Below the pieces are notes generated by a model, which saw only the letters and a list, made by a program, of their open reading frames with translations, had not been told where the DNA came from and did no database searches. A program made the position numbers and the translations under genes. From Bacteroidota bacterium (lineage in GTDB: Bacteria; Bacteroidota; Bacteroidia; B-17B0; B-17BO): a stretch of 7,213 bases of DNA. The stretch lies in NCBI GenBank assembly GCA_947462425.1, contig CANHPI010000134.1, forward strand, positions 1 to 7,213. Direction: 5' to 3'. Shown in pieces: positions 1-5,367 of this stretch; the stretch's first letter is position 1, and every line of letters begins with the position of its first letter.

Positions 1-2
1 CA

Positions 3-770
3 AAAAAAATAGGATTAAATGTGTTAGACTTAAAAGCTTATTTTCAAAAACTAAAACCCACAACACCTTATTCGTTATTTCCAAAATTTGGACATCATTG
101 GAGTTATTATGGCGAATGTTTAGCAGTGGATACCATTATTGGAACTATTGAAAAATTGCACCATTGCGATATGCCAGATATGGTTTGGAAAAAAATTGAT
201 ATCGTTGACACTTCCAGAAGCCGCGATGCCGATGTATTAAAAAGTATGAACTTATATAAAAATCCGGAACAAAACATGAAGCTAGCTTACCCAGAAATAA
301 TGTTTGAACAAGATACATTAAAAAATAAAACGCGTGTATTAACCATTTCTGATAGTTATTGGTACGGCCCAGTTTATATGGGTGTTGGGCAAAATTGTTT
401 TGCAGGCGGACAGTTTTGGTATTACTACAATAAAATAATACCAAACCCAAGCGCTACCGAAAAAGTTGAAGTATGGCAGTTAGACTTAAAACAAAATATA
501 GAAAGTAACCAAGTAATTATGTTGCTATACTCCGATGGTAATTTGCCAAGCTTTGCCAATACATTTATTGAAGATGCTTATGAATTATATACAAACCCAA
601 CCGCCTACTATGCAAAAGTAGCTAGAACAAAAAATATTAAACAGTTTGAAAAACAAATCAGAGAAAAACCGCTACTCTTAAAAAAGTCCACAAAAAAATC
701 TCAAGACTTACAAATTCCTTTGGACTCTGCTATTAAATTAGACGCTATGAAATTAGCTGGAGTTAAATGA
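3..770 (+). CDS. AlgX/AlgJ-like SGNH-hydrolase-type protein, 5' partial
   Basis: This is the C-terminal part of a protein resembling the AlgX/AlgJ/DHHW group. Those are periplasmic SGNH-like proteins, usually encoded near MBOAT acyltransferases, that help O-acetylate exopolysaccharide. The frame is open to the window edge (KKIGLN precedes the GTG at 21), so the gene begins upstream. Seen directly: a GHHWSYYG block at nt 90-113, matching the family's D-x-H-W motif, and TISDSYW near nt 345-365, matching the block that carries the nucleophilic Ser (Ser codon 354-356). The Asp of D-x-H-W is replaced by Gly here. The tail is Lys-rich (KKSTKKS, nt 681-701). No signal peptide or N-terminal SGNH block is visible because that part is missing. 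No terminator follows. The family assignment is moderately sure. Acetyl-transfer activity is inferred, and the partner MBOAT gene, if any, would lie upstream. Confidence 0.7.
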   Translation, partial: KKIGLNVLDLKAYFQKLKPTTPYSLFPKFGHHWSYYGECLAVDTIIGTIEKLHHCDMPDMVWKKIDIVDTSRSRDADVLKSMNLYKNPEQNMKLAYPEIMFEQDTLKNKTRVLTISDSYWYGPVYMGVGQNCFAGGQFWYYYNKIIPNPSATEKVEVWQLDLKQNIESNQVIMLLYSDGNLPSFANTFIEDAYELYTNPTAYYAKVARTKNIKQFEKQIREKPLLLKKSTKKSQDLQIPLDSAIKLDAMKLAGVK

Positions 771-853
771 AAATAGTTCAATGATAAAATCTGAAAATGA
801 GTGAAAAGGTCGTTCTATTGAGTAGTTTTTATAGAAGATAAAAAAATATTAAA

Positions 854-861
854 TATATTTG
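854..861 (+). promoter_or_regulatory. candidate -7 box (TAnnTTTG) for the gene at 917
   Basis: TATATTTG matches the Bacteroidota -7 consensus TAnnTTTG exactly. It lies 55 nt before the ATG at 917, in the only intergenic space upstream of that gene. The -33 element is poor: a T-run at 826-830, ending 23 nt before the box, is the nearest candidate and lacks the G. In such A/T-rich DNA the 8-mer can arise by chance, so this is only a candidate. Confidence 0.4.
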
Positions 862-916
862 ACTAAACATTATGACCCACGATAGTTACTGGGATAAAAA
901 CAATAAATAAATACTT

Positions 917-1714
917 ATGAAAAAAATACTACTTACATCTTCTCTTCTTACAATTATTACTTTAGTAGTAGTTTCAACAATGACTAATACCAATGCCAGT
1001 TCATCCTTACCAAATGATGGCAACGCCGGTGCTCCTGCTGATAATGGCGGACAAACATGCACATCATGTCATGGAGGAGCTGCAGCAACTCAAACTACAG
1101 GAATCATAAGTTCTAATATTCCTGGCTCTGGATATATTGGTGGCACTACATATAGTGTTTCTGTAACTATGTCGGGTGCTGCTGCTTATGGCTTTGAAAT
1201 GACTTCTCAAACAGCTACATCAAATGTTGGTTTAGGGACTTGGATTGCAGGTACGGGATCTAGTGTTTCAAACAAGTATATTAAACAATCAGCAAAAAAA
1301 ACTGGCGCCACTGCTGTTTGGACTTTCTCATGGACTGCGCCTACTACAGCAACTACCGTTACATTTTATGGTGCGTTTAATTATGCTAATAATAACGGTA
1401 CTTCATCGGGTGATATTATTAAAAAATCTTCTGTTACCTTTTTGGCAAATACTACAAACATAAATGAAACTAACAAAGTGTCTTTGTTATCTGTATTCCC
1501 AAATCCTACAACAGATGTTTTACATATTTCATCAGAAGAATTATTTAAAGAAGGTCAAATCTATTCAATAGATGGAAAACTAACTAAAACAATTTCAGAA
1601 CAAGAATTAGTTTCAAAATCTATTCTAGTTTCAAATCTTAATAATGGTACATATTTTATACATATGGTTAGCAACGGTAAAACCCTTGTTGCAAAATTTA
1701 TAAAAAATGATTAG
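917..1714 (+). CDS. T9SS-exported protein with CxxCH motif and Reeler-like (choice-of-anchor V type) domain
   Basis: The 265-aa product starts with a Sec signal peptide (KK, then a hydrophobic run to about residue 20, probable cleavage after Ala27). A short linker holds C48-T-S-C51-H52, the classic covalent haem c attachment motif, followed by GG. Residues about 60-178 look like a beta-sandwich of the Reeler/'choice-of-anchor V' kind, with GFEM near residue 92, SWTAP at 138-142, then VTFYGAFNYANNNG and GD at 165-166. Residues about 188-265 form a T9SS type A sorting domain (VFPNP at 193-197, GQIYSIDGK, LNNGTYFI, ending VAKFIKND), which is normally removed on export to the surface or medium. 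The ATG at 917 is the only start that keeps the signal peptide. The gene stands alone, with a strong terminator 2 nt after its stop. The biological role is unknown. Haem binding is possible but unproven, since no distal ligand can be assigned. Confidence 0.85.
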   Translation: MKKILLTSSLLTIITLVVVSTMTNTNASSSLPNDGNAGAPADNGGQTCTSCHGGAAATQTTGIISSNIPGSGYIGGTTYSVSVTMSGAAAYGFEMTSQTATSNVGLGTWIAGTGSSVSNKYIKQSAKKTGATAVWTFSWTAPTTATTVTFYGAFNYANNNGTSSGDIIKKSSVTFLANTTNINETNKVSLLSVFPNPTTDVLHISSEELFKEGQIYSIDGKLTKTISEQELVSKSILVSNLNNGTYFIHMVSNGKTLVAKFIKND

Positions 1715-1716
1715 TT

Positions 1717-1769
1717 GTGTTTAGTAAAAAAAGGCAGTGTTTCTTTCAATGCCTTTTTTTACTAAACAC
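1717..1769 (+). terminator. Rho-independent terminator after the CxxCH protein gene
   Basis: A perfect 20-bp inverted repeat pairs 1717-1736 with 1750-1769 around a 13-nt loop. The GC core is GGCA/TGCC. The right arm then runs T7 (1754-1760), mirrored by A7 (1725-1731) in the left arm, so the core plus T-run works as a terminator on + and by symmetry on the other strand too. It begins 2 nt after the TAG of the gene ending at 1714. Confidence 0.9.
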
Positions 1770-2044
1770 TTTAGCTGCAAAACATTTAAATTGCTAATTG
1801 ATATACTTGCAGTTAAAAATTGCTTTTAGCTTTTTAATTGATCTTCAGAAACGATTAAGCAAAATTTTATTTTAGCAAGCGGAAACCCTCTTGTCAATCA
1901 AGTATACTTTAAAAGCATAATACAAGTCAGATTAAAAAAAATCATCGTATGATTCGGATTTATTTAGAAAGGAAAAAATAGATAAAAAATCCATTTTCCA
2001 TAATCATTTATTTTTTGTACTTTGTGATTACTTAAAATCAACAC
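1770..2044. other. non-coding intergenic region with short repeats
   Basis: I see no convincing gene here, including small ORFs or a tRNA. It contains TAATTGAT twice, exactly 40 nt apart (1795-1802 and 1835-1842). It also has an inverted pair TATACTTG (1802-1809) / CAAGTATA (1899-1906), an inverted pair CTGCAA (1775-1780) / TTGCAG (1807-1812), and a small dyad AATCAT-CGT-ATGATT (1940-1954). Each is short enough to be chance in A/T-rich DNA. The last 30 nt hold a weak promoter candidate for the gene at 2045. Confidence 0.5.
2018..2024 (+). promoter_or_regulatory. weak -7-like element for the gene at 2045
   Basis: TACTTTG is one base short of the TAnnTTTG consensus. It lies 20 nt before the ATG at 2045, giving a short A-rich leader as at the promoter of the lipoprotein gene at 4752. 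No clear TTTG lies at the right distance upstream (only a TTTT at 1994-1997). Position in the sole upstream gap is the main argument. Confidence 0.3.
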
Positions 2045-3493
2045 ATGAAAAAACATCTACTTCTGTTTATTTGCTTAATAAGTTTATTCTATAATCACAA
2101 AGCTCAAACCTACTCTAGCCTAAATATTAATTTATTAGCGCATATTAATCCAGAAACTGATAATACAGGAAGTGATGGTAGAAAATATTCCGGTTGTTGG
2201 GGCTGGTTCCAAGCTACAAAAAATAAAGAGTATGCCATTGTGGGCACTAGCAGTAAAACCTATTTTGTAGATGTTACAGTACCCACAAATCCTATTATTG
2301 TTGATTCAGTAAAAGCAAGACGTGCTGGCTGCACTTGGCGCGAAGTTAAAACGTATCAAAACTATTGTTACATCGTTAGCGATGATTCACCTCCTAATAG
2401 TTTTCAAATTGTAGATATGCAATATTTACCCGATTCTGTTCATGTAGTTCATAATGGCACAACTTATTTTGAGCGCAGCCATACTATTTTTGTGGATCAT
2501 GATAGGTTATATTGTGGCGCTCCAAAGGATGTGACTACTGGCTACCAGTCTCCTATGCGCGTTTATAGTTTAGCAAACCCCGAAAACCCAGTTTTACTGA
2601 GGCGTTTAGAAGACGATATTAGTTTATCGCAAATAGATTATGTGCATGATATGTTTGTACGCAACGATACCATTTATGCCTCTACAGGTTGGAAAGGTTT
2701 TCAAGTACTCAAGTTTAATACAGCCACAAATACTTTTTCATTAATACAAACATTTGCTGGATATCCATTTAGCGGTTACAATCACAGCTCGTGGCAAACC
2801 GATGATAGAAAAACTATGGTATTTGCGGATGAGGTTTCTGCAGGTTTACCAGCTAAAGTTATTGATGTTACCAATTTAAATAACATAACTTTAGTGGATA
2901 CCATTCGTTCAAATCTGGGTGCCACTGCTCACAACCCTTATATTGTTGGTAATAGATGGTGTTGGATGAGTACTTATGTAGATGGAATCTATTTATATGA
3001 TATTTCTAATCCTGCTAATACAACTATTCATGGGTATTTTGATACTTATCCTCAACATGGAGTAAACGATAACCAATATAGCCCAGCATATAGAGGTAAT
3101 TGGGGAGCATACCCTTACTTGCCAAGTAAAATTATAATTGCTTGCGATATGCAAAACGGTATTTTTATATTAGAAGGTGATAATACTTATAAAAATTCTG
3201 TTGAGCCCTCAGTTGGTTTAAAAGAAACTGAAATAGCAAGTTCTTTATTTTCAGTATATCCAAATCCTGCAAAAAACGAATTGAATTTTTTAATCGCTAA
3301 TCAACAAAATAAAATTATTGAGTGCACTATTTCCGATGTGCTTGGCAAAACAATAAAAGCAGAAATTATAAATTGTAATCAGCCTTTTTATAAAACAAGC
3401 ATAAACACCAATCAATTAATAGATGGTTGTTATTTCATCACATTAAAAGGAAATCAAATTAACGAAACAAAAAAAGTTCTTATTCAAAAATAA
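2045..3493 (+). CDS. choice-of-anchor B family (LVIVD-type) protein with T9SS sorting domain
   Basis: The 482-aa product has a signal peptide (MKKHLLLF..., probable cleavage near Ala20, so the mature protein starts QTYSS). The body, residues about 24-380, fits the choice-of-anchor B family: NINLLAHI at 27-34; CWGW at 51-54; KEYAIVG at 61-67; YFVDVTVPTNP at 73-83; TWREVKTYQNYCYIVSDD at 97-114; YVHDMF at 199-204; NHSSWQTDD at 246-254; then KVIDVTNLNN at 271-280 and LYDISNP at 317-323. These repeated 'VDVt.P..P' units are LVIVD-like strands that suggest a beta-propeller. Residues about 398-482 are a T9SS type A sorting domain (SVYPNP at 403-408, SDVLGK, IDGCYFITLK). It is probably exported to the cell surface or medium. 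Its molecular function is not known for the family. The stop is 2 nt before the next ATG, so the two genes are probably co-transcribed. Confidence 0.9.
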   Translation: MKKHLLLFICLISLFYNHKAQTYSSLNINLLAHINPETDNTGSDGRKYSGCWGWFQATKNKEYAIVGTSSKTYFVDVTVPTNPIIVDSVKARRAGCTWREVKTYQNYCYIVSDDSPPNSFQIVDMQYLPDSVHVVHNGTTYFERSHTIFVDHDRLYCGAPKDVTTGYQSPMRVYSLANPENPVLLRRLEDDISLSQIDYVHDMFVRNDTIYASTGWKGFQVLKFNTATNTFSLIQTFAGYPFSGYNHSSWQTDDRKTMVFADEVSAGLPAKVIDVTNLNNITLVDTIRSNLGATAHNPYIVGNRWCWMSTYVDGIYLYDISNPANTTIHGYFDTYPQHGVNDNQYSPAYRGNWGAYPYLPSKIIIACDMQNGIFILEGDNTYKNSVEPSVGLKETEIASSLFSVYPNPAKNELNFLIANQQNKIIECTISDVLGKTIKAEIINCNQPFYKTSINTNQLIDGCYFITLKGNQINETKKVLIQK

Positions 3494-3495
3494 TT

Positions 3496-4665
3496 ATGTT
3501 CAGTAAAAATTCAATCATTGGTGTAGTAGGTTCGGGTGCCATGGGAAGTGGTATTGCACAGGTAGCTGCCACTGCTGGTCATCAAACTATTGTTTACGAT
3601 ACAAATACGGCTGCATTAGAAAAAGCAAAAACTAATTTAACCAACTCTTTAACTAAATTAGTTGAAAAACAAAAAATCACCGATGAGAAAGCTAAAGAGA
3701 TTTTAAATTTAACCTCCTACTCAAATTCAATAAAAGATTTTAATGGCTGTGATTTAATTATTGAAGCCATTGTTGAAAATGGCGATATAAAACAATCCGT
3801 ATTTAAAGAGTTAGAAAGTATTACTTCTGCAACATGTGTTTTAGCTTCAAACACATCTTCATTGTCAATCACATCAATTGCATCTGCTTGTAAAAATCCT
3901 GAAAAAGTTATTGGCATTCATTTTTTCAATCCCGCAACCTTAATGCCTTTGGTAGAAATTATTCCGGGTGTTGCCACTGATTTAATAATTGCAAACCACT
4001 GCCTGGCTTTAATTAATAGCTGGGGAAAAGTAACTGTTATGGCAAAAGACACTCCTGGCTTTATTGTAAACCGTGTAGCTCGACCATTTTATAGCGAAGC
4101 TTTGCGTATTTATGATGAACAAATTGCAGACATGGCAACTATTGATTGGGCTATGCGCGAAATTGGAGGATTTAAAATGGGTCCGTTTGAATTAATGGAT
4201 TTAATTGGACATGATGTAAACTATGTGGTTACCGAAACGGTTTGGAAACAATTTTACTACGACCCACGTTTTAAACCATCATTAACCCAAAAACGTTTAC
4301 TGGAAGCAAAGTTTTTAGGAAAAAAATCTGGAAGAGGATTTTATGATTACAGAGAAGGCGCAACAATTATTGAAACAAACAAAGACGAAGTTTTAGGCCA
4401 ATATATCGTTAATAGAATACTTTGCATGCTAATTAACGAGGCCAGCGATACTAGTTACTTAGGAATCGCGTCAGCTTCAGACATTGATTTAGCAATGACA
4501 AAAGGTGTTAATTACCCCAAAGGACTTTTAAAATGGGCTGACGAAATTGGATTATCTGTTATATTAAATACATTAAATAATCTTTATGAAGAATATCAGG
4601 AAGATAGATACAGAGCTTGTATTTTATTAAAAAAGATGGTAAAAGAAGAAAAAAGCTTTTATTAA
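3496..4665 (+). CDS. 3-hydroxyacyl-CoA dehydrogenase (3-hydroxybutyryl-CoA / PaaH type)
   Basis: This cytosolic enzyme oxidises 3-hydroxyacyl-CoA to 3-oxoacyl-CoA with NAD+, in fatty acid beta-oxidation, butyrate metabolism or the late steps of phenylacetate breakdown. Seen in the 389-aa product: a Rossmann motif GxGxMGxGI at 12-20 with Asp35 placed to bind the adenosine ribose. SNTSSLSI (118-125), IHFFNPATLMPLVEI (141-155) and DTPGFIVNR (185-193) give Ser121, His142, Glu154 and Asn192. These line up at one constant offset with Ser137, His158, Glu170 and Asn208 of human HADH. A first C-terminal domain spans about 187-285 (ending GRGFYDY). A second, shorter one spans about 300-389 and carries GVNYPKGLLKWADEIG (337-352), a block I associate with PaaH-like proteins. 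Single-domain Hbd enzymes are near 280-300 aa, so the extra domain is part of this subtype. No other paa or beta-oxidation genes are visible, so I give no symbol. The ATG sits 2 nt after the preceding stop. Confidence 0.93.
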   Translation: MFSKNSIIGVVGSGAMGSGIAQVAATAGHQTIVYDTNTAALEKAKTNLTNSLTKLVEKQKITDEKAKEILNLTSYSNSIKDFNGCDLIIEAIVENGDIKQSVFKELESITSATCVLASNTSSLSITSIASACKNPEKVIGIHFFNPATLMPLVEIIPGVATDLIIANHCLALINSWGKVTVMAKDTPGFIVNRVARPFYSEALRIYDEQIADMATIDWAMREIGGFKMGPFELMDLIGHDVNYVVTETVWKQFYYDPRFKPSLTQKRLLEAKFLGKKSGRGFYDYREGATIIETNKDEVLGQYIVNRILCMLINEASDTSYLGIASASDIDLAMTKGVNYPKGLLKWADEIGLSVILNTLNNLYEEYQEDRYRACILLKKMVKEEKSFY

Positions 4666-4698
4666 ATTTTGAATTTACTCAATCAATAAGTACAACTG

Positions 4699-4730
4699 TT
4701 TGGAAACTATATTTATTATAATTAAATTTG
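4699..4730 (+). promoter_or_regulatory. Bacteroidota-type promoter for the lipoprotein gene
   Basis: A -33 box TTTG (4699-4702), a 20-nt spacer and a -7 box TAAATTTG (4723-4730) match the Bacteroidota consensus TTTG-N19/20-TAnnTTTG completely. Transcription would start around 4735, leaving a leader of roughly 15-20 nt before the ATG at 4752. This fits a gene that follows a change in function from the upstream dehydrogenase. Confidence 0.7.
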
Positions 4731-4751
4731 AATATTAAAAAACACGTAATA

Positions 4752-5318
4752 ATGAAAAAACTCATTTTATCCGCATTTTCCATCCTAATATTAGGAAGTA
4801 TTGTTTTTATGTCGTGTAAATCAAAAAATGATAGCGATGCTATAGCTCCAACCTATAAGGATGAAGCTTCTGGTGGTACTGGTGCAAATCCAAATATTAC
4901 CAATGTAACAACTACTGGTTCAATTGTAATATCACCTACTCAACAAAGTTCCATATTATCAGGAATTGGAACAATTGGCGTTTGGTCAAATATTAATTGT
5001 TCTACACCTGCACCGTTATGTTTAACTACCACAAATGTAAGTTTAGGATCAAGTATTACTATATGTTTTTCAATTGCACCTACTACAGGTACATACCAAT
5101 TTGTAAATAGTGCTTCATTATTAGGGCCAGGTAAAGCTTTTATGACTATTACTAATCCTCCAAACCAAGATCTTGGAAGTGTTTGGTATTCTGAAGCGGG
5201 CAGTTTAACGGTTTCAACTACTAGTGGTATCAAAGCAACATTTTCAAACATAGCATGTAAAAAATCATCGTCGTCTTTTTATGCAGTAACGGCTTCTGGT
5301 GAGGTTGGTTGTTTATAA
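4752..5318 (+). CDS. small predicted lipoprotein, function unknown
   Basis: From the ATG at 4752 the product is 188 aa. Residues 1-21 form a lipoprotein signal (MKKL, hydrophobic run, FMS before Cys22). The following KSKNDSDAIAP... is a flexible linker. Residues about 55-188 are Ser/Thr/Gly-rich and look all-beta. Further cysteines lie at 83, 90, 105, 169 and 187, with one of them two residues from the C-terminus, suggesting disulfides. The stretch from GTYQF (113) through WYSEAGSLTVSTTSGIKATFSNI recalls small Bacteroidota lipoproteins of the DUF6252 sort, but that is only a resemblance and I do not assign a family. A longer frame from a TTG at 4728 is rejected because that TTG is part of the -7 promoter box. 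The gene has its own promoter and terminator, so it is probably monocistronic. The protein is likely anchored in the outer membrane or periplasm. Confidence 0.8.
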   Translation: MKKLILSAFSILILGSIVFMSCKSKNDSDAIAPTYKDEASGGTGANPNITNVTTTGSIVISPTQQSSILSGIGTIGVWSNINCSTPAPLCLTTTNVSLGSSITICFSIAPTTGTYQFVNSASLLGPGKAFMTITNPPNQDLGSVWYSEAGSLTVSTTSGIKATFSNIACKKSSSSFYAVTASGEVGCL

Positions 5319-5338
5319 TTTTTAAGAATAGTAATTTT

Positions 5339-5367
5339 ATGGCTCCGCAAATTGTGGAGCCATTTTT
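5339..5367 (+). terminator. Rho-independent terminator after the lipoprotein gene
   Basis: ATGGCTCCGCAA (5339-5350) pairs with TTGTGGAGCCAT (5352-5363): an 8-bp perfect base, one G-U wobble, then C-G at the neck of a small AT loop. A T-run follows immediately (5363-5367), then ATTTT. It begins 20 nt after the lipoprotein stop. It overlaps the only plausible canonical start region of the next gene. Confidence 0.85.

Noticed and set aside
21..23. GTG as the true start of the first gene
   Set aside because: The frame is open upstream to the window edge, and a start here would remove the N-terminal half of the SGNH-like fold, so the gene is treated as 5' partial.
145..450. 101-codon open frame on the minus strand
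   Set aside because: Lies wholly inside the SGNH-like gene on the opposite strand, with no recognisable domain. It is a shadow of the real gene.
1245..1463. 72-codon open frame on the plus strand inside the CxxCH protein gene
   Set aside because: Out of frame with a gene that has clear signal peptide, domain and sorting signals. No independent support.
1940..1954. AATCAT-CGT-ATGATT dyad as an operator
   Set aside because: A 6-bp A/T-rich dyad with no second copy and no known regulator nearby. Chance is sufficient.
3717..3917. 66-codon minus-strand open frame inside the dehydrogenase gene
   Set aside because: Antisense to the highly conserved catalytic region, with no family features.
4651..4660. 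AAAAGCTTTT palindrome at the end of the dehydrogenase gene as a terminator
   Set aside because: It lies within the coding sequence and has no loop, no GC core and no T-run after it.
4940..5251. 103-codon minus-strand open frame opposite the lipoprotein gene
   Set aside because: No signal or domain, whereas the + strand has promoter, lipobox and terminator.
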